Assembly: GCF_028682475.1 (NCBI RefSeq)
Contig: NZ_JANHLE010000011.1
Coordinates: 62,001 to 126,000 of the forward strand
Length of the DNA: 64,000 nucleotides
Direction: 5' to 3'
Source of the DNA: Pseudomonas putida
GTDB taxonomy: Bacteria; Pseudomonadota; Gammaproteobacteria; Pseudomonadales; Pseudomonadaceae
Shown piece by piece: positions 11,490-22,500 of this stretch. The stretch's first letter is position 1; each line of letters begins with the position of its first letter. Under the pieces are notes generated by a model, which saw nothing but the letters and a program-made list of their open reading frames with translations, was not told the origin of the DNA and did no database searches. The position numbers and the translations under genes were made by a program.

Positions 11490-12803
11490 ATGAAAGTGTT
11501 GAAAGGCCAGGACATCCTGGCGCTTGGTTTTATGACGTTCGCGTTGTTCGTCGGTGCGGGCAATATCATCTTCCCGCCGATCGTCGGTCTGCAGTCCGGT
11601 CCGCATGTGTGGATGGCGGCATTGGGCTTCCTGATCACTGCGGTAGGCTTGCCGGTGATTACGGTTATCGCCCTGGCCAAGGTCGGTGGTGGCATGGACG
11701 CGCTGAGCAGTCCTATCGGCAAGATTGCCGGTGGCTTGCTGGCGGCGGTCTGCTACCTGTCGGTCGGCCCGCTGTTCGCCACCCCGCGCACCGCTACGGT
11801 GTCGTTTGAAGTCGGCCTGGCGCCACTGACCGGCGAAAGCCCGACGGCGCTGTTCATCTACAGCCTGGTGTACTTCCTGGTCGTGCTGGCCGTGTCCATG
11901 TACCCGGGCAAGTTGCTCGACACCGTAGGCCGCTTCCTGGCGCCGCTGAAGATCATCGCCCTGGCCGCTCTGGGCATTGCCGCCTTCATGCTGCCGGCCG
12001 GTACCAGTGGTGACGCAATGCCTGCCTATGAGGCGTCGGCATTTTCCCAGGGCTTTATCAATGGTTACCTGACCATGGATACCCTCGGCGCGCTGGTGTT
12101 CGGTATCGTTATCGTCAATGCCATTCGTTCCCGTGGGGTCGAGTCGCCGCGGCTGATTACCCGTTACGCCATCATCGCCGGCCTGATCGCCGGTGTCGGC
12201 CTGGCGCTGGTGTACATCAGCCTGTTCCGCCTGGGTGCGAGCAGCCATGAAATCGCCGCCGGCGCGACCAACGGTGCAGCGGTTCTGCATGCTTACGTGC
12301 AGCACACCTTTGGCTCTCTGGGCAGCGGCTTCCTTGCTGTGCTGATTGCATTGGCCTGCCTGGTTACCGCCGTAGGTCTGACGTGTGCCTGTGCCGAGTA
12401 CTTCAGCCAGGTATTGCCGTTGTCCTACCGCACTCTGGTGGTGATCCTGTGCGGCTTCTCGCTGCTGATCTCCAACCTGGGCCTGACCAAGCTGATCATG
12501 TTCTCGATTCCCGTGCTGACCGCCATCTATCCGCCGTGCATCGTGGTGGTGGGCCTGAGCTTCTGCAAGGAACTGTGGAATTCCCAGGTCCGAATCCTGG
12601 CCCCGGTAATGCTGGTGTCGCTGCTGTTCGGCATGGTTGATGCGATCAAGGGCACCACCCTGGCGCACTGGCTGCCAGACGCTCTGGCCCATCTGCCGTT
12701 GAGCGATCAGGGCCTGGCCTGGCTGGTGCCTTCGGTGGCGACCCTGGCGGTAGCCGTGGTTTGTGACCGTATGCTGGGCAAGCCACGCGAAGCGCTGGCC
12801 TGA
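11490..12803 (+). CDS. brnQ: Branched-chain amino-acid/cation symporter BrnQ
   Basis: 437 residues and about twelve hydrophobic segments. It belongs to the LIVCS family, which imports Leu, Ile and Val with Na+ or H+ across the inner membrane. The start [20 protein letters not shown] and the following [14 protein letters not shown] are characteristic of BrnQ. The longer reading frame opens at a TTG at 11403, but similarity and hydropathy begin at the ATG at 11490. That ATG has no strong Shine-Dalgarno sequence (CTTAATG context). The gene stands alone between two terminators. Confidence 0.95.
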   Translation: MKVLKGQDILALGFMTFALFVGAGNIIFPPIVGLQSGPHVWMAALGFLITAVGLPVITVIALAKVGGGMDALSSPIGKIAGGLLAAVCYLSVGPLFATPRTATVSFEVGLAPLTGESPTALFIYSLVYFLVVLAVSMYPGKLLDTVGRFLAPLKIIALAALGIAAFMLPAGTSGDAMPAYEASAFSQGFINGYLTMDTLGALVFGIVIVNAIRSRGVESPRLITRYAIIAGLIAGVGLALVYISLFRLGASSHEIAAGATNGAAVLHAYVQHTFGSLGSGFLAVLIALACLVTAVGLTCACAEYFSQVLPLSYRTLVVILCGFSLLISNLGLTKLIMFSIPVLTAIYPPCIVVVGLSFCKELWNSQVRILAPVMLVSLLFGMVDAIKGTTLAHWLPDALAHLPLSDQGLAWLVPSVATLAVAVVCDRMLGKPREALA

Positions 12804-12864
12804 GAATGGGCCGCAAGCCTGACGTCGGCCACAAGCCATAGCGCGTCGGGCAGGGCAGGTTCCG

Positions 12865-12902
12865 AGCCCCGTATCCGTAAGGATGCGGGGCTTTTTGGTT
12901 TT
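12865..12902 (+). terminator. Rho-independent terminator after brnQ
   Basis: Stem AGCCCCGTATCC / GGATGCGGGGCT with a GTAA loop and one wobble pair, followed by TTTTGGTTTTTT. It lies about 60 nt after the brnQ stop. Confidence 0.9.
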
Positions 12903-12992
12903 TTCAGCGGGGACGTGTCTTTTTCTGCGGCTAAGCGTCGAAAGCCGGTCAATGCGCTTTAGAGTGCACGAAACTCTTTACCGGGAGCTTGC

Positions 12993-13736
12993 ATGAGCTT
13001 TATTCAAAGTAATCTCAATCACCTGCTGGCAGCCTGTTGGTTTGTTGTGTGCTGGGGCGGCTATACCCGCTATGCCACCTGGAAGGGCCGTGATACCGCG
13101 TGCCTGGCCAGTGTGCTGCACCTGTACCGCGAAGACTGGATGCGCCGCATGCTGATGCGTGACAACCGTATCGCCGATGCCAGCGTGATCGCCAACCTGG
13201 AGCGTAACGCCTCGTTCTTCGCCTCCAGCACCCTGATCATCCTCGCCGGTATCCTCACCGTACTCGGTGCTTCGGATCGCGCTGTATCACTGCTGGCGGA
13301 CCTGCCGCTGGTCCAGCAGGCGACCCAGGGCATGTCGGAGATCAAATTGCTGTGCCTGGCCACAGTGTTTGTCTATGCCTTTTTCACCTTCAGCTGGTGC
13401 ATGCGCCAATACAACTTCGCTGCTGTGCTGGTGGGTTCGGCACCGATGATCGGCGAACGGCATGTCACCGAAATGGAGCGTAAGGCATTCGCCCAGCGTG
13501 CCGCCCGGGTTATTTCGATGGCCGCCAACCAGTTCAACTTCGGTTTGCGTTCTTATTATTTCGGCATGGCCATGCTCAGTTGGTTTATCAGCCCATGGCT
13601 GTTCATGCTGATGAGTGCCGGGGTTGTTCTGGTACTGTACCGGCGCGAGTTTCATTCCGATGTACTGGATGTGATGGTCTATACCCCGACCGAAGCACCG
13701 GTAGTGGAGGCGAGCAAAGAAACTGCGGTTAACTGA
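12993..13736 (+). CDS. DUF599 family inner-membrane protein
   Basis: 247 residues with an N-terminal hydrophobic segment, two more around residues 73-93 and 116-137, and two near 186-218. The order YTRYATWKGR, YREDWMRRMLMRDNRIADASVIANLERNASFFASSTLIILAG matches the DUF599 family as I remember it. No function has been established for the family. A terminator follows that is shared with the convergent lipoprotein gene. It has no operon partner and its own 5' gap of about 90 nt after the brnQ terminator. Confidence 0.8.
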   Translation: MSFIQSNLNHLLAACWFVVCWGGYTRYATWKGRDTACLASVLHLYREDWMRRMLMRDNRIADASVIANLERNASFFASSTLIILAGILTVLGASDRAVSLLADLPLVQQATQGMSEIKLLCLATVFVYAFFTFSWCMRQYNFAAVLVGSAPMIGERHVTEMERKAFAQRAARVISMAANQFNFGLRSYYFGMAMLSWFISPWLFMLMSAGVVLVLYRREFHSDVLDVMVYTPTEAPVVEASKETAVN

Positions 13737-13761
13737 ATCGTTAAAGTTAAATCAGGCAGGT

Positions 13762-13794
13762 ATAAAAAAACCCGACAGTTGTCGGGTTTTTTCA
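13762..13794. terminator. Bidirectional terminator between DUF599 gene and lipoprotein gene
   Basis: AAAAAACCCGACA / TGTCGGGTTTTTT, a perfect stem with A and T runs on both sides. It serves the convergent genes on either strand. Confidence 0.93.
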
Positions 13795-13809
13795 TTCCAG
13801 GGTGCTTGC

Positions 13810-14076
13810 TTACTTCGCAGGCTCGGCTGGAGCGGCTGGAGCAGCTTCTTTAGCGGCTTCTTCAGCGGCTTTCTGTTGCGCTTCAGCACTGTCTTTGGCA
13901 GCTTCAGCGTTTTCTTTTGCGGCCTCGTTCACTTTATCCTGAGCTTCGTCCATCTTCTGCTGGGCGTTCTCGGTGTGTTGCGCAGCATCCTGAGCCTTGT
14001 CTTCGCTGGCTTTATCGCAAGCAGCGAGACCCAGAGCGGCGGCCAGCATTACGGCAAAAGCAAAAGGTTTACGCAT
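13810..14076 (-). CDS. Small Ala/Glu/Lys-rich lipoprotein
   Basis: 88 residues. The N-terminus MRKPFAFAVMLAAALGLAAC is a lipoprotein signal with lipobox LAAC, so Cys20 would be lipidated. The mature part is a low-complexity, charged, strongly helical stretch rich in Ala, Glu, Lys and Gln, with heptad-like spacing over about residues 25-80, and an Ala/Pro tail. It resembles other small helical Pseudomonas lipoproteins. I cannot assign a function. I chose the ATG at 14076 because AAGGAG lies just before it; the open frame extends 16 codons further. Confidence 0.8.
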   Translation of the reverse strand: MRKPFAFAVMLAAALGLAACDKASEDKAQDAAQHTENAQQKMDEAQDKVNEAAKENAEAAKDSAEAQQKAAEEAAKEAAPAAPAEPAK

Positions 14077-14232
14077 GGGGTGTTTCTCCTTGGGGAAATA
14101 AGTTACTTGTTCCTTTGAGCTCAAGTAACGGATAGAAGTTCCGCCTACATTACAGATATATAAGTATCGGATCTATATAGACTTTTTTCTAGGCTTGTGC
14201 ATTGTCCGAATAACCACAAGGGCCTGAGTGAT

Positions 14233-14709
14233 ATGAGTGAGACCGCATTGATGGCCATGGCTGAGCGATTCCTCGGTGCCTTGCGTCATTGCCAGCTATT
14301 ACAGATGCGTGTGCAGCACGCCGATGCGCAGGGCATGACCCTGTTGCTGCCGTATTCGACGAAGATCGTCGGTAACCCCCAGACCGGCGCCATCCACGGG
14401 GGCGCCCTGACCACGCTGATGGACACCACGTGCGGCATGGCCACGCTCTGCGCGCTGGCCGAGTTCGAGGTCTGCCCGACCCTCGATCTGCGCATCGACT
14501 ACATGCACCCGGCCAAAGCCGGGCTGGATATCTACGGTTACGCTCACTGCTATCGGGTGACCCGCGATGTGATCTTTACCCGTGGCATGGCCTATCAGGA
14601 CGATCCCGAACAGCCGATCGCCCAGGTGGTCGGCACCTTCATGCGCTTGGGCAAAGGCGTGAAGGGTGGGCTTAACTTCGCCAATGCGCTGAAGGGGAGT
14701 GCGCAATGA
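14233..14709 (+). CDS. PaaI-type hotdog thioesterase, first of a tandem pair
   Basis: 158 residues with the hotdog-fold signature of acyl-CoA thioesterases: NPQTGAIHGGALTTLMDTTCGMA near residues 50-70, then DLRIDYMHPAK. By family it would hydrolyse an acyl-CoA thioester; the substrate is unknown. I use the ATG at 14233 after AAGGG rather than a GTG at 14197. The stop overlaps the start of the next thioesterase (ATGA), so the two are probably co-translated and may form a hetero-oligomer. Confidence 0.85.
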   Translation: MSETALMAMAERFLGALRHCQLLQMRVQHADAQGMTLLLPYSTKIVGNPQTGAIHGGALTTLMDTTCGMATLCALAEFEVCPTLDLRIDYMHPAKAGLDIYGYAHCYRVTRDVIFTRGMAYQDDPEQPIAQVVGTFMRLGKGVKGGLNFANALKGSAQ

Positions 14710-15167
14710 TTCCTCCCCAGGTGCATCAGCAATTGCGTGAGGCGCACGCACAAGGAAACTACCAGCCGTTGCTGCAACTGATTCCTTATGCGGGATTGAT
14801 CGGTATCCAGTGCAGCCGTGAAGGCGACGATCTGCTGTTCTGCCTGCCGGCCAGCAAGGACAATATCGGCAATCCGTTGCTGCCCGCTATCCATGGCGGG
14901 GTGATCGCCGGTTTCATGGAGCTGTCAGCGGCCCTGTACCTGCTGATTTTCACCGAGAGCGCGACGATTCCGAAGATCATCGATTTTTCCATTGATTACC
15001 TGCGTGCCGGACATTTTCGCGACACCTACGCCCGCTGCCAGCTCTGGCGCCAGGGGCGACGGGTGACCAACGTTGCGATCACCGCCTGGCAGGGTAACCA
15101 GGATGAGCCGATTGCCACCGCGCGGGCGCATTTCAAGATCGAAGAAATCAATGCGCCCTTGAAATAG
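14706..15167 (+). CDS. PaaI-type hotdog thioesterase, second of a tandem pair
   Basis: 153 residues with the same hotdog layout as its upstream neighbour: NPLLPAIHGGVIAGFMELSA near residues 58-77 and IDFSIDYLRAG later. Sequence identity to the first copy is low outside these motifs, so the pair is an old duplication. It starts four bases before the upstream stop. The end of this gene overlaps the -35 element of the htpG heat-shock promoter. Confidence 0.85.
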   Translation: MIPPQVHQQLREAHAQGNYQPLLQLIPYAGLIGIQCSREGDDLLFCLPASKDNIGNPLLPAIHGGVIAGFMELSAALYLLIFTESATIPKIIDFSIDYLRAGHFRDTYARCQLWRQGRRVTNVAITAWQGNQDEPIATARAHFKIEEINAPLK

Positions 15168-15185
15168 CTTCTCGCGCCCCCATCT
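15158..15185 (+). promoter_or_regulatory. Sigma-32 (RpoH) heat-shock promoter of htpG
   Basis: CTTGAAA at 15158-15164, a 13-nt spacer, then CCCCATCT at 15178-15185. This matches the E. coli RpoH consensus CTTGAAA-N13/14-CCCCATNT at every fixed position. The expected transcript starts about 80 nt upstream of the htpG ATG. The -35 element lies inside the last codons of the thioesterase gene. Confidence 0.88.
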
Positions 15186-15272
15186 GCATGACATCCCGCC
15201 GTGAAAGCAGGCCAGGGCCGCGGTGCCCGCCTGCCGAACGACAACTGCCATCAGATTGGAGTGTTGAAGACC

Positions 15273-17177
<1,905 letters not shown>

Positions 17178-17188
17178 GTAGACTCAGG

Positions 17189-17214
17189 AAAGCCCGCTTC
17201 GGCGGGCTTTTTTC
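17189..17214 (+). terminator. Rho-independent terminator after htpG
   Basis: AAAGCCCGC / GCGGGCTTT with a TTCG tetraloop followed by TTTT, 12 nt after the htpG stop. Confidence 0.93.
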
Positions 17215-17233
17215 ATGGTGCAAGGAGGAGTGC

Positions 17234-17959
17234 ATGAGCAAGGTTACCGTCGAATCGCTGGTCTATCATGTTGCCGGCAAAGCCTATGAGAGTCGCTTGT
17301 TCTATACCCAGGGTGCCAAGGAGCAGCCTGGTTTGCTGATGGCGCCGAACTGGATGGGGGTCGGCGAAGGTGCCGAGCGGATTGCCCGCGAGGTTGCCGC
17401 CCAGGGGTATGTGGTGCTGCTCGCGGATATCTACGGGCAGACACTGCGACCGTCGAACATGGATGAAGCAGGTGCGGCGATGATGCCGCTGAAAAATGAT
17501 CGGGTCGAACTGCGTAAACGCATGAAAGCTGCGCTGGACCAGTTGCTGGGGCAATCGAAGGCGGTGCTGGAGCCGGGCAAACTGGCGACCTTCGGCTTCT
17601 GCTTTGGTGGCTGTTGTGCACTGGAGCTGGGTCGCGAGGATAGTCGTCTGCAGGCTGCGGTGTCGTTCCATGGCACCCTCGATACGCCGCTGCCGGCGCA
17701 GGAAGGTCAGGTCAAGGCCTCGATGCTGGTGTTGCACGGTGCGGCTGACCCATTTGTGCCCAAGGAGCAATTGCCAGCCTTCGAGGCCGAGATGGACGCG
17801 GCCAAGGTCGATTGGCAATTGATCAGCTACGGTGGCGCGGTGCACTCGTTCACCGATACGGCAGCGAACATTCCGGGCAAGATGAAATACGACGCCAAAA
17901 CCTCCAAGCGCGCGTTCCGGGCGATGTACAACTTGCTGGATGAAGTGTTTCAGCGCTGA
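17234..17959 (+). CDS. Dienelactone hydrolase family protein
   Basis: 241 residues with an alpha/beta-hydrolase fold of the dienelactone hydrolase type. The nucleophile elbow is GFCFGG with Cys123; Asp172 (HGAADPF) and His204 (GAVHSF) complete the usual Cys-Asp-His triad. The classic enzyme opens dienelactones in chlorocatechol breakdown, but there are no aromatic-degradation genes nearby, so the substrate is unknown. AAGGAGG lies just before the ATG. A REP pair follows directly. Confidence 0.88.
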   Translation: MSKVTVESLVYHVAGKAYESRLFYTQGAKEQPGLLMAPNWMGVGEGAERIAREVAAQGYVVLLADIYGQTLRPSNMDEAGAAMMPLKNDRVELRKRMKAALDQLLGQSKAVLEPGKLATFGFCFGGCCALELGREDSRLQAAVSFHGTLDTPLPAQEGQVKASMLVLHGAADPFVPKEQLPAFEAEMDAAKVDWQLISYGGAVHSFTDTAANIPGKMKYDAKTSKRAFRAMYNLLDEVFQR

Positions 17960-17962
17960 AAG

Positions 17963-18030
17963 CTTCGCGGGGCAAGCCCGCTCCCACCGAGATTTCACTA
18001 CCCTGGTGGGAGCGGGCTTGCCCCGCGATC
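17963..18030. repeat. REP pair (copy 2), inverted
   Basis: Unit TCGCGGGGCAAGCCCGCTCC at 17965-17984 and its inverse at about 18006-18029, spaced by about 17 nt. It sits in the convergent gap between the dienelactone-hydrolase gene and the pirin gene and may help end both transcripts. Confidence 0.92.
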
Positions 18031-18034
18031 AACC

Positions 18035-18895
18035 TCACGGCAACTCGATCCGCTCGCTTTCCCCCGGCACAGTCGGCCAGTCTCCAGCCGCCCAGCGTGC
18101 CCGCGCCTGCTCGATCAGCGCCGGATCACTGGCCACGAAGTTCCAGTTCATCCGCCGTGGCCCGTCCAGTGGTGCGCCGCCGAATAGCACCAGCCGGCTC
18201 TCGCTGTCGGCATACAAACTCATTTCCTCGCCTTCAGGCAATATCACCAGGCTATGGTGCTCGACGGCTTCGTCGTTGAGGCTCACTTCACCGTCCAGCA
18301 CATACAGCGCGCGCTCAGCATGCTCATTGGGGATGTTCAGGGTGGTCGCAGCCTGCATCTGCACCAGGGCATAGAGGGTCGGCGACAGCACCGGTACCGG
18401 TGATGCCAGGCAGAAGCCGCTACCGGCAATCATGCGAATGTTCACGCCCAGGTTATCGCTGACCGGCAGGGTTGCCGCCGGGTGGTGGCTGTAATGCCCG
18501 GGCCCCTGTTCCTTGTCTTTGGGTGAAGCCAGCCAGACCTGCAGGCCATGCAGGCGTGAGCCCTTTTCCAGCAGATCAGCCGGCGTGCGCTCGACATGGG
18601 CAATCGCGCTGCCCGCCGTCATCCAGCTGACGTCCCCGGCCTTGACCCGTTGATCCGAGCCCAGGCTGTCCTTGTGCAGGATCTCGCCTTCGAACAGGTA
18701 GGTGAGGGTGGACAGGCCGATATGCGGGTGCTGGCGGATGTTCACGCCATTACCGGCGGTGTAATCGGTTCCGAGCATGTGATCGAAGAACACGAACGGC
18801 CCGACACTGCGGCATTGTGCCGACGGCAGCGGGCGCAGGATCGGTTGGCCCTCGACGGATTCGGCGCGAGGGTGGATGACCAGGGGATTGCTCAC
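18035..18895 (-). CDS. Pirin family protein
   Basis: 286 residues when started at the GTG at 18895, which has GGAG seven bases upstream; an ATG 12 codons further up at 18931 is possible but lacks a ribosome-binding site. From the GTG, the pirin metal ligands fall at His56 and His58 (RQHPHIG), His100 and Glu102 (AHVER), matching pirin numbering. The fold is a bicupin. Bacterial pirins have been reported as quercetinases or as modulators of metabolic enzymes; the role here is not evident. Confidence 0.88.
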   Translation of the reverse strand: MSNPLVIHPRAESVEGQPILRPLPSAQCRSVGPFVFFDHMLGTDYTAGNGVNIRQHPHIGLSTLTYLFEGEILHKDSLGSDQRVKAGDVSWMTAGSAIAHVERTPADLLEKGSRLHGLQVWLASPKDKEQGPGHYSHHPAATLPVSDNLGVNIRMIAGSGFCLASPVPVLSPTLYALVQMQAATTLNIPNEHAERALYVLDGEVSLNDEAVEHHSLVILPEGEEMSLYADSESRLVLFGGAPLDGPRRMNWNFVASDPALIEQARARWAAGDWPTVPGESERIELP

Positions 18896-19010
18896 GGTGG
18901 GCTCCAGGCCGGGGATGATGAGCTTGAGCATAACCTGTTACAGACAGCGCCTGAACTGCGCTGCGGCTTGACCGGTCTACCCTGTCTGAATCGCCAACAA
19001 GGAATGCGCA

Positions 19011-20015
19011 ATGTTTGCCAGACGTCTGGGCTGGATCGTGTTGATGGGACTGACCCTGCAAAGCGTGCAGGCGCGCGAGTACCGCTACAGCGATGCGCAC
19101 TTGCACTACGTGGACTTCTTTCAGGAAAGCGAGGGCATGGATGCATTACTCAAGGCGATGGACCGGGCACGTATCGATCAGTCGATGATTTCCGGCGTGG
19201 CTGTGGCGAAAAAGTGGCATGAGGATGAGCCCAAGCGCCCGCGTTACTACGCTGGCGACGATGCCGATGCCTATTGGTACAGCGCCACCGATATCTACGT
19301 TGCCGCCGCATTGGGGAAGCTCGAGCCCGAGCAGCGCCGACGCTTTCATCCGTTCCTGACCGGCTTCAACCCGGTCGACAAGAATGCCGTGGCGCATATC
19401 GAGCGGATGCTCGAGCTGTACCCCGGGCTCTGGCAGGGCATTGGTGAAGTTTTCACCCGGCATGACGATCTGACCGCGCTGACCAGCGGCGACACGCCAC
19501 GGGCCAACAACGAAGCGATGACGCGTATCTATCACCTGGCGGCCGAGCAGGACCTGCCGGTGCTGATTCACTCCAACATCACCTCCAAGCGAGAGCGCAA
19601 TCCGCTGTACCTGGCCGAACTCGAAGAGCCGTTGCGCAATCATCCGCACACCCGCTTCATCTGGGCGCATGCTGGCAGCAGCATGGAGATTCATCGCCAC
19701 CAGATCCGGCTGGATTTCCTCCTGCCGACGTTGTCGCGCCTGCTCGAGTCCTATCCCAACCTCTACATCGACCTGTCCTGGAGCGTCCTGCAGCCTTATC
19801 TGCTGGACGAGCAGGGCAAGCCCAGGGGTGAGTGGGTCGAGCTGGTAAAACGCTTCCCGGAGCGCTTCATGCTCGGTTCTGATGTGGTCGGACGATTCGA
19901 TACTCTGGGTGAGCAATTGCACAGCTTCGATCCTTTCCTTGATGCCTTGCCCGTGGAGGTGGCGCAGAAGGTGGCGCGGGACAATTTTCTCGCGGTGCTG
20001 CCGAAGCAGCACTAG
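19011..20015 (+). CDS. Exported amidohydrolase-family protein
   Basis: 334 residues. Residues 1-21 form a signal peptide (Arg-rich start, hydrophobic core, QSVQA cleavage site). The mature part begins with the metal-binding motif DAHLHYVDFFQ of the amidohydrolase-2 (TIM-barrel) group; later FIWAHAGSSMEIHR and MLGSDVVG supply the expected metal His and catalytic Asp regions. It should be a periplasmic metal-dependent hydrolase or decarboxylase of unknown substrate. AAGGA precedes the ATG. It runs in the same direction as the small exported protein downstream. Confidence 0.8.
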   Translation: MFARRLGWIVLMGLTLQSVQAREYRYSDAHLHYVDFFQESEGMDALLKAMDRARIDQSMISGVAVAKKWHEDEPKRPRYYAGDDADAYWYSATDIYVAAALGKLEPEQRRRFHPFLTGFNPVDKNAVAHIERMLELYPGLWQGIGEVFTRHDDLTALTSGDTPRANNEAMTRIYHLAAEQDLPVLIHSNITSKRERNPLYLAELEEPLRNHPHTRFIWAHAGSSMEIHRHQIRLDFLLPTLSRLLESYPNLYIDLSWSVLQPYLLDEQGKPRGEWVELVKRFPERFMLGSDVVGRFDTLGEQLHSFDPFLDALPVEVAQKVARDNFLAVLPKQH

Positions 20016-20100
20016 GCACACCCCTGCCGGTTTTGCAGTTGTCATCAGTCTGTCATGCCAGCGTCATAGCCTGCCGCCATCAATCCTGATGGAGTGCAGC

Positions 20101-20565
20101 ATGTTTTCCAGTCGTTTCAGTGCAGTGTGCGGGCTTTTGCTGGTCAGTGGCCTGGCCAGTGCCGAGGTCCGGGTCGAAGGGCCGATTGAATATGGTCTGT
20201 TTGAAACCCGTCACCAGAACTTTCAGCCTGGTGAGCGGGTGCTGACCCAGAGCAACCAGACGATCCAGTCCACCGACCAGATCCCGGCGCGTCTGGGCAG
20301 CAAGTTTGGCATGCGCTACCGCCTGGAAGGCAAAGTGGCAGACGACACGCCGCTGACCCTGTTGTACCTCACCCCGGGTGTGCGCACGCCCGATGGCAAG
20401 CGCCATGACAAGTTCGAAGTGGTGCAGAAGCTAGTGCCTGGAGCGGCCCAGGATGTCATGGCCTACGAGTTCACTGAGAACCACGAAGTGGTGCCGGGGC
20501 AGTGGCATTTCATGGTCTTCCAGGGTGACCGCCTGCTCGCCGAGCAGCGTTTTACCGTGCGCTGA
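20101..20565 (+). CDS. Small exported protein, DUF3859-like
   Basis: 154 residues with a cleavable signal peptide ending GLASA around residue 21. The mature domain starts EVRVEGPIEYGLFE and is predicted mostly beta, with a TPDGKRHDKFEV stretch and a conserved-looking Trp near the end (GQWHFMVFQGDRLLAEQRF). It resembles DUF3859 proteins, whose role is unknown. The ATG at 20101 follows GGAG; a second ATG four codons upstream would put this GGAG inside the gene. Confidence 0.7.
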   Translation: MFSSRFSAVCGLLLVSGLASAEVRVEGPIEYGLFETRHQNFQPGERVLTQSNQTIQSTDQIPARLGSKFGMRYRLEGKVADDTPLTLLYLTPGVRTPDGKRHDKFEVVQKLVPGAAQDVMAYEFTENHEVVPGQWHFMVFQGDRLLAEQRFTVR

Positions 20566-20703
20566 GCAGATTGTGCCTGCCGTCGCGATGAGCAGGCATT
20601 TTGATATCATGTTTTCGTCTATGGCAAATCTTCCACGGCCCGATATCGTCTAGAGCAAGGGACGGCTGCATTGTTGTGCAGCGCTTTTGGAGGGAGCCGG
20701 AAG

Positions 20704-22329
20704 ATGAGCTTGAGAAGCATGAATATCGCGCCCAGGGCGGGCCTGGGCTTCGGCCTGGTGGCTTTGCTGGTGCTTGCCTTGGGGATTTTTGCCCTGATGC
20801 AGATGACCAGCATGCGCCAGCAATCCGAGCAGGTTGACACTAACTGGTTGCCCAGCGTCGTCGCGGTTGGGCAAATGACTCAGGACACGTTGCGCATTCG
20901 CGCCCTGACCCTGCGCTTGCTGATCAATCGTGACCCGCAGTCGCTGCAGCAGAACAAAGCGCGCATCGAGGATATCAAGGCCGGCCTGAGCAAGGCGCAA
21001 CAGCAGTATCAGGCGCTGATTGTCCTGCCTGAAGAGCAGTCGCTGTTCGATCGCTATTTGAAGATCGAGCAACAGTACATGGGGTTGCAGGCTCAAGTGA
21101 CCCAGCTGTCGCTGCAGGGGCAGGTCGATACCGCAACTGCCGTGGTCAACGGCGAAATGAACCAGCTGGCCGATCAGCTCACCGCCACGCTCAATGAGCT
21201 GGTTGCGCTCAATAACCTCCACGCCAACAAGGCTACCGACCTGGCCGAAGCCGTGTATCGAAATGCCCGGGTCTGGGTGGTCGCGCTTTTGCTCGGCGCT
21301 TTGGTGATGACGGTGATCCTGGCGCTGACCCTGACCCGCAGTATCGTTCGTCCGTTGGCCCAGTCACTGCAGGTGGCCGAGATAGTGGCCACCGGCGACC
21401 TGACCCCGCAGATTGCCGTGCAGGGTGCCGATGAGCCGGCGCGGCTGTTGGCGGCGCTCAAGCAGATGCAGCAAAGCTTGCGCGAGACAATCGGGAGCAT
21501 TTCCGATTCCTCCAGCCAGTTGGCATCGGCCTCCGAGGAACTCAGCGCGGTGACCGAAGATGCCACGCGCGGTTTGATGCAGCAGAATCAGGAGATCGAG
21601 CAGGCGGCTACGGCGGTCAATCAGATGACCACGGCGGTGGAGGAGGTGGCGAGCAATGCGGTGGCCACCTCCGAAGCATCGCGTGAATCAGACCGCATTG
21701 CCCGTCAGGGTCGGGAGCAGGTGCGTCTGACTGTGGTTTCGATCGAGTCGTTGGCGGCAGGCGTGTCCTCCAATGCCGAGGCGGTTGGGCAACTGGCGCA
21801 ACAGGTGCACGGCATTACCAAAGTGCTGGACGTGATCGGTGCCATTGCCGAACAGACCAACCTGCTGGCGCTCAATGCCGCGATCGAAGCGGCCCGGGCC
21901 GGGGATGCCGGGCGTGGTTTTGCCGTGGTGGCGGATGAGGTGCGGGCATTGGCGCATCGCACGCAACAGTCGACCCGGGAAATCGAGCAGATGATTCACG
22001 GTATCCAGCAGGGTACCGAGCGCGCTGTGGAGGGTATGCAGCAAAGCAACGACCGCGCCCAAAGCACCCTGCAAGGGGCACATGCCGCCGGCGCGGCGCT
22101 GGAAGAAATTGCCGCGGCGATCAGTCTGATCAACGAGCGCAACCTGGTGATCGCCAGCGCGTCCGAGCAGCAGGCCCAGGTGGCTCGGGAGGTGGATCGC
22201 AACCTGACCAACATCCGTGATCTGGCGATGCAGACTTCAGCGGGGGCCAATCAGACCAATGCGGCCAGTCAGGCGTTGTCGCAGTTGGCGATTGATTTGA
22301 ATGGTCTGGTGGGGCGGTTCTCAGTGTGA
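20704..22329 (+). CDS. Methyl-accepting chemotaxis protein
   Basis: 541 residues. Transmembrane segments at about 12-32 and 190-210 flank a 155-residue periplasmic sensor made of helices, consistent with a four-helix-bundle ligand-binding domain. A HAMP domain follows, then the cytoplasmic signalling domain with the invariant hairpin [19 protein letters not shown] near residue 380. It senses an unknown periplasmic ligand and controls CheA. There is no C-terminal CheR-binding pentapeptide; the protein ends VGRFSV. The ATG at 20704 follows GGAGG. Confidence 0.94.
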   Translation: MSLRSMNIAPRAGLGFGLVALLVLALGIFALMQMTSMRQQSEQVDTNWLPSVVAVGQMTQDTLRIRALTLRLLINRDPQSLQQNKARIEDIKAGLSKAQQQYQALIVLPEEQSLFDRYLKIEQQYMGLQAQVTQLSLQGQVDTATAVVNGEMNQLADQLTATLNELVALNNLHANKATDLAEAVYRNARVWVVALLLGALVMTVILALTLTRSIVRPLAQSLQVAEIVATGDLTPQIAVQGADEPARLLAALKQMQQSLRETIGSISDSSSQLASASEELSAVTEDATRGLMQQNQEIEQAATAVNQMTTAVEEVASNAVATSEASRESDRIARQGREQVRLTVVSIESLAAGVSSNAEAVGQLAQQVHGITKVLDVIGAIAEQTNLLALNAAIEAARAGDAGRGFAVVADEVRALAHRTQQSTREIEQMIHGIQQGTERAVEGMQQSNDRAQSTLQGAHAAGAALEEIAAAISLINERNLVIASASEQQAQVAREVDRNLTNIRDLAMQTSAGANQTNAASQALSQLAIDLNGLVGRFSV

Positions 22330-22362
22330 AGTGGCATCCCCCGGGTGGGAGCAACTGTCCTT

Positions 22363-22432
22363 GTGGGAGCGGGCTTGCCCCGCGATTGCATTTTGTCAGT
22401 CACATCGCTTCGCGGGGCAAGCCCGCTCCCAC
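22363..22432. repeat. REP pair (copy 3), inverted
   Basis: GTGGGAGCGGGCTTGCCCCG at 22363-22382 and its inverse ending GCTCCCAC at 22432. A partial unit GTGGGAGCAACTGTCC lies just before at about 22345. It lies between the chemoreceptor gene and the fabB terminator. Confidence 0.92.
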
Positions 22433-22452
22433 ATGCCCCGCGCTACATAAAC

Positions 22453-22483
22453 AAAAACGCCCCGACGAGTCGGGGCGTTTTCA
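22453..22483. terminator. Bidirectional terminator between chemoreceptor gene and fabB
   Basis: AAAAACGCCCCGA / TCGGGGCGTTTT with loop CGAG; A- and T-runs on both sides. It is 17 nt beyond the end of fabB. Confidence 0.92.
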
Positions 22484-22500
22484 GTGTAAGAGGCTAGCCC

